Source: Vicinamibacterales bacterium
Lineage (GTDB): Bacteria; Acidobacteriota; Vicinamibacteria; Vicinamibacterales; Fen-181
Assembly: GCA_036504215.1 (NCBI GenBank)
Contig: DASXVO010000007.1
Span: forward strand, 1-64,000
DNA: 64,000 bases
Direction of reading: 5' to 3'
A model generated the notes under the pieces. That model was not told the origin of the DNA, searched no databases, and saw only the letters and a program-made list of their open reading frames with translations. This document shows positions 30,760 to 41,166 of this stretch, in pieces; position 1 is the stretch's first letter, and every line of letters starts with the position of its first letter. Position numbers and translations under genes: made by a program.

Positions 30760-32136
30760 ATGACATGGAATACTGACGACCCCCGGATGACCTTGCGGGT
30801 GCCTGGCCCTCCTGACCCGGCCGGTCGTGTGGTCGTCTACTGGATGCAGCACGCGCAGCGGGCCTCGGACAATCCGGCGCTCGAGGCCGCGATCGGTGTG
30901 GCGAACGAACTGAACCATCCGGTGGTCGTGCTGTTCGTCCTCGATCCCCGCTTTCGGTCCGCCAACCTGCGGCACCTCCATTTCATGCTGCAAGGGCTGG
31001 CCGAACTGCCGGCCGCGCTGGCCGAGCGGCGCGTCGGGTTCGTGCTCCGCTGTGGGCGAGGGGACGAGGTCGTCAGGTTCTGCCGCGAGGTCGGGGCTTC
31101 GCTGCTCGTCGGCGACGAGAACCCGCTGCGCGAAGCCGAGGCGTGGCGCCAGCGCGTGGCTGAGCGTGTCCGCATCCCGTTCTGGACGGTGGACGCGGAT
31201 GTCGTCGTGCCCGGCGGCCTGCTGCTGAAGGAGCAGTATTCGGCCGGGACGATACGGCCGCGCATCCACAGGCAGCTCGACTGGTGCCTGCGGCCGATTT
31301 CGGCTGGGAAGGCGGCCGTCAAGTGGCGGCGGCCGCCCGGCCTCGTGACGGTCGAGCCGGAGCCCGCGCTGCTCGATGAGCTGCGGATCGATCGCGCCGT
31401 CGGCCCGGTGGCGGGGGAAATCGGCGGACGCTCGGCCGGCCTCGGACGTCTGAAGGCGTTCGTGCTTGGTGGCCTGGTGGGCTACTCGGCCCGTCGGAAC
31501 CATCCGGAAGCCGAAGGGACGAGCCGACTCTCGCCCTATGTGCACTTCGGCCAGCTCGGTCCCCGGGAGGTGGCCTTGGCCGTGCGCGACGCGGAGGCCG
31601 CGCCGGCGGATCGTCACGCGTTCCTCGAACAGCTCATCGTGAGGCGGGAGCTGGCGACGAACTTCGTGCGCCACAACCCCGCGTACGATCGTCTCGACGG
31701 GTGCGCGCGCTGGGCGCGCGAGACGCTCCGACGCCACCGCGGCGACGAACGCGTGTGGATCTACACCGAGCGGCAGCTCGAGCACGCGGAGACCCACGAC
31801 CCGCTGTGGAATGCGGCGGAGCGGCAGATGGTCGAGAGTGGCTGGATGCACGGCTATCTGCGGATGTACTGGGGGAAGAAGATCCTCGAGTGGACGCGCT
31901 CACCCGACGAGGCGATGTCGATCGCAATTGCGCTGAATGATCGCTACGAACTCGACGGACGGGATCCGAACGGCTATGCCGGCATCGCCTGGGCGATCGG
32001 CGGCAAGCACGACCGCGCGTGGGGACCCGAACGGCCCGTATTCGGCACCATTCGCTACATGTCCTTCGCCAGCACCTCGAAGAAGTTCGACAGTCGCAGC
32101 TATATGGCGCGCTGGGCGGGGAAGGCGCCGGGGTGA
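30760..32136 (+). CDS. deoxyribodipyrimidine photolyase, class II
   Basis: A 458-residue FAD-dependent enzyme that splits cyclobutane pyrimidine dimers using light. The N-terminal antenna domain begins GRVVVYWMQHAQRASDNPALEAA, typical of class II photolyases. The FAD-binding half has SRLSPYVHFGQLGPREV, the EQLIVRRELATNFVRHNP block, and YLRMYWGKKILEWT with GYAGIAWAIGGKHDRAW. ATG 30760 is used; an internal ATG at 30787 is possible. It is divergent from the glycosidase gene and 33 bases upstream of a DUF523-DUF1722 gene. Confidence 0.95.
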   Translation: MTWNTDDPRMTLRVPGPPDPAGRVVVYWMQHAQRASDNPALEAAIGVANELNHPVVVLFVLDPRFRSANLRHLHFMLQGLAELPAALAERRVGFVLRCGRGDEVVRFCREVGASLLVGDENPLREAEAWRQRVAERVRIPFWTVDADVVVPGGLLLKEQYSAGTIRPRIHRQLDWCLRPISAGKAAVKWRRPPGLVTVEPEPALLDELRIDRAVGPVAGEIGGRSAGLGRLKAFVLGGLVGYSARRNHPEAEGTSRLSPYVHFGQLGPREVALAVRDAEAAPADRHAFLEQLIVRRELATNFVRHNPAYDRLDGCARWARETLRRHRGDERVWIYTERQLEHAETHDPLWNAAERQMVESGWMHGYLRMYWGKKILEWTRSPDEAMSIAIALNDRYELDGRDPNGYAGIAWAIGGKHDRAWGPERPVFGTIRYMSFASTSKKFDSRSYMARWAGKAPG

Positions 32137-32169
32137 GCCGTGCCCGCGGAGATCGAAAGGAAGCTTCTC

Positions 32170-33159
32170 ATGGCAACGAGCACGTCCTCCGTGCGGATCG
32201 GCATCTCCGCGTGCCTGATCGGGCAGAAGGTTCGCTTCGATGGCGGGCACAAGCGTGACGCGTTTCTCGTCGACACCTTCGGGAAGTACGTCGAGTGGGT
32301 GCCGGTCTGTCCCGAGGTCGAGGTGGGGATGGGAACCCCGCGCGAGGCGATTCGCCTCGTGCGGCCGGGCGGCGCCGATGCCTCGGCCGCCGGGGGTGGA
32401 GGCGGCATCCGCCTCGTCGGGGTGAAGTCGGGTACGGACCACACCGAGGCGATGCGGGCGTTTGCGGCACGCCGCGTCGACGCGCTCGCGCGCGAGGATC
32501 TCGACGGCTACATCCTGAAGAAGGACTCCCCGAGTTGTGGGATGGAACGGGTGAAGGTGTACCAGGCGGGCGGGGCGCCGGCTCGCACCGGACGAGGGCT
32601 GTTCGCCGAGTCGCTCGTCGTACGCCTGCCGCTGCTTCCTGTCGAGGAAGAGGGTCGCCTGTCCGATCCCCACCTGCGCGACAACTTCGTGGAGCGCGTC
32701 TTCGCGTACCGTCGCCTGCGCGGCCTGTTCTCCGGTCGTTGGACCGTGGGCGCGCTCGTGCGGTTTCACACGGCGCACAAGCTCACGCTCCTGGCACATT
32801 CACCCGATGGCTACCGCGAGCTGGGACGCGTCGTCGCCCGGGCTGCGTCGATGCGGCGGGCCGACGTGAAGGCGGAGTACGAATCAGCCTTCATGCGCGC
32901 GCTGGCCACGATCGCCACGCCGCGTCGGCACGTCAACGTCCTGCAGCACATGCTGGGCTACTTCCGGAAAGTGCTCGATGACGCCTCGCGGGCGGAACTG
33001 GCCGAAGCCGTGGCGGACTATCAACGTGGGTGGGTGCCGCTCATCGTGCCCGTGACGCTGTTGCGGCACCATGTCCATCGATGCGACATCGGCTACCTGG
33101 CCGGGCAGATCTACCTCGAGCCGCACCCGAGAGAACTGATGCTCCGGAACCACGTCTAG
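32170..33159 (+). CDS. DUF523-DUF1722 (YbgA-type) protein
   Basis: A 329-residue two-domain protein. The N-terminal DUF523 domain has RIGISACLIGQKVRFDGGHKRD, CPEVEVGMGTPREAIRL and YILKKDSPSCGMERVKVY with conserved cysteines. The C-terminal DUF1722/YbgA domain has LVRFHTAHKLTLLAHSPDGYRELGR. ATG 32170 follows AAAGGAAG by six bases; a GTG at 32140 is less likely. Its position directly after a photolyase matches the ybgA-phrB link of enterobacteria, suggesting a role near DNA repair, but the function is not established. Confidence 0.88.
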   Translation: MATSTSSVRIGISACLIGQKVRFDGGHKRDAFLVDTFGKYVEWVPVCPEVEVGMGTPREAIRLVRPGGADASAAGGGGGIRLVGVKSGTDHTEAMRAFAARRVDALAREDLDGYILKKDSPSCGMERVKVYQAGGAPARTGRGLFAESLVVRLPLLPVEEEGRLSDPHLRDNFVERVFAYRRLRGLFSGRWTVGALVRFHTAHKLTLLAHSPDGYRELGRVVARAASMRRADVKAEYESAFMRALATIATPRRHVNVLQHMLGYFRKVLDDASRAELAEAVADYQRGWVPLIVPVTLLRHHVHRCDIGYLAGQIYLEPHPRELMLRNHV

Positions 33160-33192
33160 GTCGCCACAGACGCCGCTAAGACCGCGCCGCTC

Positions 33193-34431
<1,239 letters not shown>

Positions 34432-34510
34432 GGCAACTCCTTGGTACTTCGACTCGCAACGACGGCCACGTTCGATTCTCGACGCATGTGGCCGGTTGCG
34501 CTCGCTCAGC

Positions 34511-34564
34511 ACCAAGTCCTGAGGGCACAAATACGTCGCCGGACTTGTGCATCGAAGGACTTGG
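34511..34564. promoter_or_regulatory. 54-bp inverted-repeat element, copy 2 (upstream of dipeptidase gene)
   Basis: The ends CCAAGTCCT (34512-34520) and AGGACTTGG (34556-34564) are a perfect 9-bp inverted repeat. An inner pair GCACAA (34525-34530) and TTGTGC (34545-34550) is also perfect. It is about 80% identical to 26755-26808. In both places the element precedes a minus-strand gene for an extracytoplasmic protein by 80-130 bases. Confidence 0.55.
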
Positions 34565-35217
34565 GGAACGGGGCATTCTAATCCGCCGAGGAGGCGAACG
34601 CCACAGCGACTGACCCCGCTGCCATGCGCCACAGTTGACAACGGACCGGATCAGCCGATAGGGTAGGCGCGCTTGCAGTTCGGGAATCCGCCTCCGGTCG
34701 ATCGTCCCAATGCGCACCAGTGGCCACCGCCTCGTCACCTCCGAAACGGGTCCACGCGATGCTGGACCATTCGCGCCGCCGTGTGGCCTGCGTGCGGCGG
34801 TGCCGATTTCGCGTGCAACCCACCTGTCGGCGATTCTCTTCGTCGGCGTGTTGCTCGGTCTGTTCGGATCCGTCTGGCCGGCCGCCGAGGCGAGTGTCGG
34901 AACCTCGATTCGCACGCGGCTGACACAAGCGGCGTGCCCGCGACTCGTCGCAGCCGCCGCTGCTTCCGAGGACCAGCGGCCGAGCAACCCACCGTCGCCT
35001 GAACGCCATTCCGACGACTGGGCTCCGCTGGGGTTCCGGTCCACGTGCGCCTTCCTGAGAGCATCGGGATCGCGCGGTACCTCGACAACCCTGCGATTGC
35101 TCGTACGGCGGGGAGCCGCTCCCTCGCCCGTGATCCTCGCGTCCCGGCCTGGAGTCCCCGCCTCATCGCGATTTGTCTCCGTTGGTGCCTCGTCTGTCAT
35201 CTGTCTCGGAGTTCTCT
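34565..35217. other. 653-bp spacer without a supportable gene
   Basis: The region between the dipeptidase upstream element and the porin gene has open frames on both strands but none with family resemblance or a good start. TTGACA (34635-34640) with TAGGGT 18 bases on (34659-34664) could be a plus-strand promoter giving the porin mRNA a leader of about 550 bases. I see no terminator or known riboswitch in it. Confidence 0.4.
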
Positions 35218-36411
35218 ATGTCCATCCGTCGCCATCACGCGCCCCGCCGCGGATATCTGATCGTGGCGTGGCTCTTCTTCCTCCCCTTGGCTGGACCCCT
35301 TCTCGCGCAAACGCCAACCGACCCCACCCCTCCTGCTGGTTCAGCAGTCCCTCACGACAAGCCGTGGTATCAGGAACTGTCATTGAACGGGTTCGTGTCG
35401 AGTTCGCTTGTCGTCAATGTCAACGCTCCGGCGTCCCGCACGAACCAATACCGCGTGTTCGATGCGGATGACCGCAGTTTCACGCTCGACGTCGTCGAGT
35501 TGGTCGTGCAGCGTGCGGTGTCGTCGCCCGAACGGATTGGCTTTCGGGTGGACGTGACGTTCGGCAGTTCGGTGTCGAAGGTCACCGCGGCGGCCGGCCT
35601 CTTTCGCGACGAGGAGGGGAAAGCCGGGGATTTCGACGTCCACCAGGCGTACCTCTCCTACATCGCACCGGTCGGGAAGGGACTGCGGTTCGATGCCGGC
35701 AAGTTCATCACCCACATCGGGTACGAGGTGATCGACGGCTACGACGGGTACAACGACAACCAGTCACGTTCGCTGCTATTCGGCTACGCGGAGCCGGTCA
35801 CCCACACGGGCCTGCGCCTGACCTATCCTTTCAGCGACAAGGTGTCCGGCCAGTTCTACCTCGTGAACGGTTGGGACAACGCGAGGGACAACAACCGCGG
35901 AAAATCGATCGGCGGTCAGCTCGCCCTCACACCGTCGCCGCAGGTCTCGATCACGGCCAACTACCTGGGTGGACCCGAGCAGGCGGACAACGACATCGAC
36001 CTGCGTCACCTGCTCGATGTGGTGGCGATCTTCAAGCCGACGCCGGTCGTCACGCTGACGGCCACTTGGGACTACGGGCGCGAGGCGCACGTGACCCTCG
36101 CGGACTCAGCGGGCGGCGGCGTGAAGAACGTCAGCTGGCAGGGGCTGGCCGGCTACGTCCGGGTCGCGATATCGCCGCGCTCGGCGTTGACGGTCCGCGG
36201 TGAGTGGTTCGACGATCCGCAGGGTGCCCGGACGGCCGTCGTGCAGCGCCTGGACGAGTTCACCATCACCCCGGAATTCCGGCCGCATCCACGCTTCATC
36301 ATCCGCGGTGATCTTCGTCGCGATCACTCGAACCACCCGGTCTTCGAGCGACGTGGCGGCTTCACCGACACGCAAGTGTCAGCGAGCCTCAATGGTCTCT
36401 TCGTGTTCTGA
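35218..36411 (+). CDS. outer-membrane porin-like beta-barrel protein (OmpL/BBP2-like)
   Basis: A 397-residue protein with a signal peptide (LIVAWLFFLPLAGPLLAQ) and repeated amphipathic strands ending in the aromatic residue of GLFVF, typical of outer-membrane barrels. Segments such as DVHQAYLSYIAPVGKGLRFDAGKFITHIGYEVID and RGEWFDDPQGARTA resemble the putative beta-barrel porin 2 group. ATG 35218 is preferred, GGAG being seven bases upstream. It ends 45 bases before amtB, so it may supply ammonium passage across the outer membrane; that pairing is inference. Confidence 0.78.
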   Translation: MSIRRHHAPRRGYLIVAWLFFLPLAGPLLAQTPTDPTPPAGSAVPHDKPWYQELSLNGFVSSSLVVNVNAPASRTNQYRVFDADDRSFTLDVVELVVQRAVSSPERIGFRVDVTFGSSVSKVTAAAGLFRDEEGKAGDFDVHQAYLSYIAPVGKGLRFDAGKFITHIGYEVIDGYDGYNDNQSRSLLFGYAEPVTHTGLRLTYPFSDKVSGQFYLVNGWDNARDNNRGKSIGGQLALTPSPQVSITANYLGGPEQADNDIDLRHLLDVVAIFKPTPVVTLTATWDYGREAHVTLADSAGGGVKNVSWQGLAGYVRVAISPRSALTVRGEWFDDPQGARTAVVQRLDEFTITPEFRPHPRFIIRGDLRRDHSNHPVFERRGGFTDTQVSASLNGLFVF

Positions 36412-36456
36412 CAGGAAACCCAGCACGCGTTCAACGGCAAGCCAGGAGGAGATGTC

Positions 36457-37695
36457 ATGCACTGGGATACAGGGAACATCGGCTTCATGCTGGTCTCGAC
36501 CAGCCTCGTCATGTTGATGACGCCAGGTCTCGCGTTCTTCTACGGAGGGCTCGTCGGACGCAAGAACGTCCTGACGATCATGATCCAGAGTTTCGTGTCG
36601 ATGGGGGTCACAACGGTGCTCTGGGCGATCTGCGGGTACTCGATGTGCTTCAGCGGCAGCTACGGCGATGCGGCGAACCCCGACTACTGGGGCATCATCG
36701 GCAATTTCAGGCACGCGTTCCTGATGAACATGGGACCGACGACCGAGTTCGCTGCGTCCCCGACGCTGCCGCTCATCGTCTTCGTGGCGTACCAGATGAT
36801 GTTCGCGCAGATTACACCGGCGCTCATCACGGGCGCGTTCGCCAACCGCGTGCGGTTCAAGGCCTATCTGCTGTTCCTGATCGCGTGGCTCCTGCTGGTC
36901 TACTTCCCGTTCGCGCACATGGTCTGGGGTGGCGGCATCCTCCAGAAGAACGGCGTCCTCGACTTCGCCGGCGGCATCGTCGTCCATTGCATCGCCGGTA
37001 TGGCGGCGCTGGCAGCGGTGTTCTTCGTGGGCCGGCGCAAGGTCCAGGACAAGGGACCGCACAGCATCCCGCTCGTGGCACTGGGCACCGGGTTGCTGTG
37101 GTTCGGCTGGTACGGCTTCAACGCGGGCAGCGAACTGAAGGTGGACCCGGTCACGTCGTTGGCGTTCCTCAACACGGATGTCGCGGCGTCCTTCGCCGCC
37201 ATCACGTGGCTGGTGCTGGCGTGGATCATCGAGAAGAAGCCGAAGTTCGTCGGCCTGCTCACCGGTTCGATTGCCGGGTTGGCGGCGGTGACACCGGCGG
37301 CCGGGTACGTCAGCACGCCTACCGCCATCCTCATCGGCATCATCGCCAGCGTCGTGTGCTACTACGCGATCTGGCTGAAGAACAGACTCGACTGGGATGA
37401 CGCGCTCGACGTGTGGGGCGTGCATGGCGTCGGCGGCATCCTCGGCGTGGTCTGCCTGGGCCTGTTCGCCTTCAAGGCCGTCAACCCCGATGGCGGCGCC
37501 GATGGTCTGATCCACGGCAACCCCGCCTTCTTCTTCAAGGAAGTCGGGTCGGTCACGTTCGCCGCCATCTACGCGTTTGTCTTCACCTACCTGATGCTCA
37601 TCGTCATCAACAAGATCACGCCGGTGAAGGTCAGCAAGGACGAGGAGGAGATCGGGCTCGACGAGGTCGAGCACGGGGAGGTGGCGTACCTGTAG
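36457..37695 (+). CDS. amtB: ammonium transporter
   Basis: A 412-residue, 11-span ammonium channel of the Amt/Rh family. Recognisable blocks are MTPGLAFFYGGLVGRKNVL, the pore entrance FxxYQMMFA region, FAHMVWGGG, and the twin pore histidines in GGIVVHCIAGMA and WGVHGVGGILG. It begins after AGGAGGAG. A short cytosolic tail is present, the usual site for a GlnK-type regulator, but no glnK gene adjoins. The preceding porin is probably co-transcribed. Confidence 0.96.
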   Translation: MHWDTGNIGFMLVSTSLVMLMTPGLAFFYGGLVGRKNVLTIMIQSFVSMGVTTVLWAICGYSMCFSGSYGDAANPDYWGIIGNFRHAFLMNMGPTTEFAASPTLPLIVFVAYQMMFAQITPALITGAFANRVRFKAYLLFLIAWLLLVYFPFAHMVWGGGILQKNGVLDFAGGIVVHCIAGMAALAAVFFVGRRKVQDKGPHSIPLVALGTGLLWFGWYGFNAGSELKVDPVTSLAFLNTDVAASFAAITWLVLAWIIEKKPKFVGLLTGSIAGLAAVTPAAGYVSTPTAILIGIIASVVCYYAIWLKNRLDWDDALDVWGVHGVGGILGVVCLGLFAFKAVNPDGGADGLIHGNPAFFFKEVGSVTFAAIYAFVFTYLMLIVINKITPVKVSKDEEEIGLDEVEHGEVAYL

Positions 37696-37715
37696 AGCCG
37701 TCGGCGGCGAGCCGT

Positions 37716-37744
37716 GCGGACGGGGGCCTGGGCGCTCCGTCCGC
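37716..37744. terminator. hairpin between convergent amtB and HD gene
   Basis: GCGGACGG (37716-37723) pairs perfectly with CCGTCCGC (37737-37744), between the stops of two convergent genes. It could serve both as a transcript end; a U-run is missing. Confidence 0.4.
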
Positions 37745-37756
37745 GCGGGCGGCCGC

Positions 37757-38485
37757 TCAACTACCCGTGTGGGTCGGGGAGGGCGAGTCGCCATGCGACC
37801 CGCCGCGAAGGCTCTGGACCGTGGTGCACAAGGCGCCGGCGGCCCGACGGACGCGGCCGGCCAGCGGATCGTGGGGCGCCATCTTGTCGCCGACGAGCGA
37901 CGCGACCGTGGAGTAGTGCCAGACGATCAGCGGGCCTCCGCGAAAGCGATCGAGGACGCTGAGGCCCAGGACGCGGATCTCGCTCAGCGTGCACTCGATG
38001 TTGTGGACCGCATCCGCGGCCTTCAGCGCCGCTTCGTCGGGCGACGCCTTCGCGAGCCGATCCAACTGCTCCTTCTTGCGCTCCAGCCAGTCGCGCGGCG
38101 GGCCTCCGTCGTTCTTGGTCTCGGTGACAGCCATCACCAACTCGAAGACCCGCGCGCCGAACTCGTGGCGGAGGAACTCGAGGCATGCCGCCCGGAACGC
38201 CGCGTGGCCGGCAGGGCACGGCAGGCAACCGGCGCCCGCCAACCGGCACAAGTCCCGCTGGAACCCCTCGTCGCCGAACCTGGCGTCCTCGACGACATCG
38301 TGCAACAGACCCGCGACGACGAGGTCCTCGTCGTACCCGTGCTCCTCGAGGAGCCGGGCCACCGCGACCGGATGCTCGATGTAGGGAACCGTCGTGCCCT
38401 TGCGCGTGGCGCCAGCGTGCGCGATCCGGGCGACATCCAGCGCGCGGGCGATCCGGGCGGACGGACGGGCAAACGGTTCGGTCAT
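37757..38485 (-). CDS. HD-domain ppGpp hydrolase-like protein (stand-alone SpoT/MESH1 type)
   Basis: A 242-residue protein with the RelA/SpoT hydrolase-type HD signature: HAGATRKGTTVPYIEHPVAVARLL, GLLHDVVEDARFGDE and later AADAVHNIE. No synthetase, TGS or ACT domain follows, so it would be a small hydrolase-only enzyme if active. A Cys-containing insert (GAGCLPCPAGHAAFRAAC) interrupts the region after the HD pair, which is unusual. It starts 24 bases after the ChaN-PDZ gene and converges on amtB. Confidence 0.8.
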   Translation of the reverse strand: MTEPFARPSARIARALDVARIAHAGATRKGTTVPYIEHPVAVARLLEEHGYDEDLVVAGLLHDVVEDARFGDEGFQRDLCRLAGAGCLPCPAGHAAFRAACLEFLRHEFGARVFELVMAVTETKNDGGPPRDWLERKKEQLDRLAKASPDEAALKAADAVHNIECTLSEIRVLGLSVLDRFRGGPLIVWHYSTVASLVGDKMAPHDPLAGRVRRAAGALCTTVQSLRGGSHGDSPSPTHTGS

Positions 38486-38509
38486 CGAGGCTCCGTGAAG
38501 GGGCCGGGG

Positions 38510-39751
38510 CTACCTCGGCGTGCGCCGAAAGACGACCCGCAGCGTGACGGTCTCGGCGCCGCGCTTCACGACGAACACCGCTTCGTCGCCCCAGCGCTTG
38601 GCGGCCATCTGCCGGTTGTAGGTCTCCTTGTCCGTCAGCGGTGCGCCGTCGAGCGACAGCATCACATCGCCCACCTTGAACCCCGCCTTGTCCCCCGGCG
38701 AATCCTTCTGGACGATGATGACGCGGCGCGACGTGTCCCCCTGGCCGACGGCCGTGGACGTGCCGAGCATCGGCAGGTCGGAATCGATCTGATCGGGGAC
38801 ACCCCACGTGAAGTTGGCGTAGGAAGCCCGCGTGCTCGTCGTCCGCCCGTCCTTGTCCGCGGAGACCGGCACCGGAATGATCGTGCTGATGGTGCCCTCG
38901 AACCACTTTCGCGCCTGCCGTTCGATCCCGACGCCGTAGGCCACGTGGCCGGACCCGACCATGACCACCATGATGGCCTTCGGATCGTTCGCGCGCTTCA
39001 GCGCCTCGACCGCATTGAAGCCCATGGTTGCATCCCAGGTGGCCTGCGCGCTCAGCATGTTCTTCAGCATCTCGTCCGGCATGCCCTCTCCGTGCACCGG
39101 GCCCATTTCCCCCTCGAAGGTGGTCTTGAAGAACATCAGGTGATCGGCGCTGTCCACATCGATGTCCTTCGGAATGTGGGCGGCCTCCTCGGGCGTGAGA
39201 TTGGCCAGCCCCTTCTTGCGCACGGCCGCCACGATCTCGCGCGGCGTGTTGATCGCGAACATCGGGATGCGCTGATCGCGCGCGAACAGGAAGATGTCGC
39301 GGTAGTAGTCCCACGCATAGCCCCAGTTGTCGTACCAGCGCGACAGGCGCAGGAAGCCTTCCTCGGTCAGATAGCCCTCGCGCCACTCGTCGAGAAATCG
39401 CTGTTCGGTATAGGGATACATCTCGAGGCCGATCAGGACATGACGACCGGCCCGGTGCAACGCGTCGATGACGCGAAGCTGCGCGCGATGGAATTCGCTG
39501 TTGGTGTGCTCCTCGCCGACGAGCAGCAGCCGGGTGCCGGCCAGGCGGGTTGCCAGCTCGGCCGGCGTGACGGCCTCGCCGGTCTTCGTGTCGGTGATGG
39601 CGTCGAGCACGAGCGGCGCCTCTCTGTCCTTTCGCGCCGGGTCTCCGATGGCCAGATGGAGGATCTTGTCGCTCGCACGGACGACCGGTGCCCCCAGGGT
39701 CACGGCCAGCAGGACCAGAACGACGAGTCGCAGGAGGGAGGGCTTCTGCAT
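38510..39751 (-). CDS. ChaN-like haem-binding domain fused to PDZ domain, exported
   Basis: A 413-residue protein with a signal peptide (LLRLVVLVLLAVTLGAPVVRA). The ChaN domain (about 45-300) shows RLLLVGEEHTNSEFHRAQ and VLIGLEMYPYTEQRFLDEW, which in the family bind haem between subunits. A PDZ domain closes the protein (VIIVQKDSPGDKAGFKVGDVMLSLDGAPLTD). The fusion suggests a periplasmic protein recognising a peptide tail, perhaps in iron or haem handling; no iron transport genes are near. It is divergent from rmuC. Confidence 0.82.
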   Translation of the reverse strand: MQKPSLLRLVVLVLLAVTLGAPVVRASDKILHLAIGDPARKDREAPLVLDAITDTKTGEAVTPAELATRLAGTRLLLVGEEHTNSEFHRAQLRVIDALHRAGRHVLIGLEMYPYTEQRFLDEWREGYLTEEGFLRLSRWYDNWGYAWDYYRDIFLFARDQRIPMFAINTPREIVAAVRKKGLANLTPEEAAHIPKDIDVDSADHLMFFKTTFEGEMGPVHGEGMPDEMLKNMLSAQATWDATMGFNAVEALKRANDPKAIMVVMVGSGHVAYGVGIERQARKWFEGTISTIIPVPVSADKDGRTTSTRASYANFTWGVPDQIDSDLPMLGTSTAVGQGDTSRRVIIVQKDSPGDKAGFKVGDVMLSLDGAPLTDKETYNRQMAAKRWGDEAVFVVKRGAETVTLRVVFRRTPR

Positions 39752-39809
39752 GGCCCAATCCTACACGAATCGGAGCCTCTCTTGACGCCAACCGGTCTTC
39801 GGCGACACC

Positions 39810-41141
39810 ATGCCGTCGTCCATGCTCGAGGCTGCTGGCGTCCTGACCGTCGTCCTGCTCGTCGTGATCATCGCGCTCGTCGTCGTGCTGGTGGCGCGGC
39901 CGGCGCGGGTGGATCTGTCACCGCTCGAGGCGCGCCTCGACGGACAGGAGGCCGGCCACGAGCGGATCGAGCGGACCACGCGCGACGAAATGGCGCGGGG
40001 ACGCGTCGAGGCGACGACGCAGGCCAAGGACCTGCGCGAGGAGGTCGCGGCGACCGTCAGCCGTCTGGGCGACTCGATGGTCAAGGGGATGGGTGCGCTC
40101 TCCGAGTCGAACGATCGACACATGGAGGCCCTGCGCGCGACGATGGAAGAGCGGCTGCGGGCGCTGCAGGAGGAGAACGCGGCCAAGCTCGAGCAGGTGC
40201 GGCAGAGCGTGGACGAGCGGCTGCAGGGCACGCTCGAGGCCAGGCTCGGCGAGTCGTTCCGCGCGGTGAGCGAGCGGCTGGAGCAGGTGCATCGCGGCCT
40301 CGGGGAGATGCAGGCGCTCGCATCCGGCGTCGGGGACCTGAAACGGGTGCTGACCAACGTGAAGACGCGCGGCACCTGGGGCGAGGTTCAGCTCGGAACG
40401 CTGCTCGAGCAGGTCCTGGCGCCCGGGCAGTACGAGGCGAACGTCGCGACGAAGGAAGGGAGCGCCGATCGGGTGGAGTTCGCGATCCGGCTGCCCGGCC
40501 GCGACGCACAGGACGCGACGTCCGTCTGGCTGCCGATCGACGCGAAGTTCCCGCAGGAAGACTACCAGCGGCTGGTCGAGGCCTCGGACCGGGGCGATGC
40601 CGACGGCGTCGAGGTGGCGGCGCGCCAGCTCGAGACTCGCGTGAAGCTCTCCGCCCGCGACATTCACGACAAGTATCTCGACCCGCCACACACCACCGAC
40701 TTCGGGATCCTCTTCCTGCCGACCGAGGGCCTCTACGCCGAAGTGCTGAGGCGGCCCGCGCTTGCCGATGGCCTGCAGCGCGACCTCCGCGTCGCCATCG
40801 CCGGGCCGACGACATTGTGGGCGATCCTCAACAGCCTGCAGATGGGCTTCCGCACGCTGGCGATCGAGAAGCGGTCGAGCGAAGTGTGGGTCGTGCTCGG
40901 CAGCATCAAGACACAGTTCGCGAAGTTCGGCGAACTGCTTGGCGGCGTGCAGAAGAAGCTGCAGGAAGCGTCGAACAAGATGGACGCCGTGGCCCGGCAG
41001 AGCCGGACCATCCAGCGCAAGCTTCGCGACGTCCAGGAACTCCCAGTGGCCGACGCACCCTCGCTCTTCCTCGCGCCGGCCGACGGGCCGGAAACCGTCG
41101 ATACCCTGGACCTCGAAGAAGACGAGACATCGGGCACCTGA
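39810..41141 (+). CDS. rmuC: DNA recombination protein RmuC
   Basis: A 443-residue protein with one N-terminal membrane helix (AGVLTVVLLVVIIALVVVLV), a long coiled coil (about 45-190) and a C-terminal nuclease-like RmuC domain. Key blocks are TRGTWGEVQLGTLLEQVLAPGQYE, LPIDAKFPQEDYQRLVEA, TTDFGILFLPTEGLYAEVL and LWAILNSLQMGFRTLAIEK. The family limits DNA inversions at short repeats, by restriction-endonuclease-like activity. The start at 39810 directly precedes the membrane helix. Divergent from the ChaN gene. Confidence 0.93.
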   Translation: MPSSMLEAAGVLTVVLLVVIIALVVVLVARPARVDLSPLEARLDGQEAGHERIERTTRDEMARGRVEATTQAKDLREEVAATVSRLGDSMVKGMGALSESNDRHMEALRATMEERLRALQEENAAKLEQVRQSVDERLQGTLEARLGESFRAVSERLEQVHRGLGEMQALASGVGDLKRVLTNVKTRGTWGEVQLGTLLEQVLAPGQYEANVATKEGSADRVEFAIRLPGRDAQDATSVWLPIDAKFPQEDYQRLVEASDRGDADGVEVAARQLETRVKLSARDIHDKYLDPPHTTDFGILFLPTEGLYAEVLRRPALADGLQRDLRVAIAGPTTLWAILNSLQMGFRTLAIEKRSSEVWVVLGSIKTQFAKFGELLGGVQKKLQEASNKMDAVARQSRTIQRKLRDVQELPVADAPSLFLAPADGPETVDTLDLEEDETSGT

Positions 41142-41166
41142 GCCCGCAGCCTCCGTGACCCTGGGC

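Noticed and set aside
30652-31851. Upstream 400-codon extension of the secreted glycosidase
   Set aside because: It runs opposite the class II photolyase gene, and a clear signal peptide starts at 30651.
34710-35471. 253-codon open frame on the plus strand before the porin gene, with one hydrophobic stretch
   Set aside because: No ribosome binding site, no family resemblance, biased Ser/Arg/Pro composition, and it overlaps the well-supported porin start in another frame.
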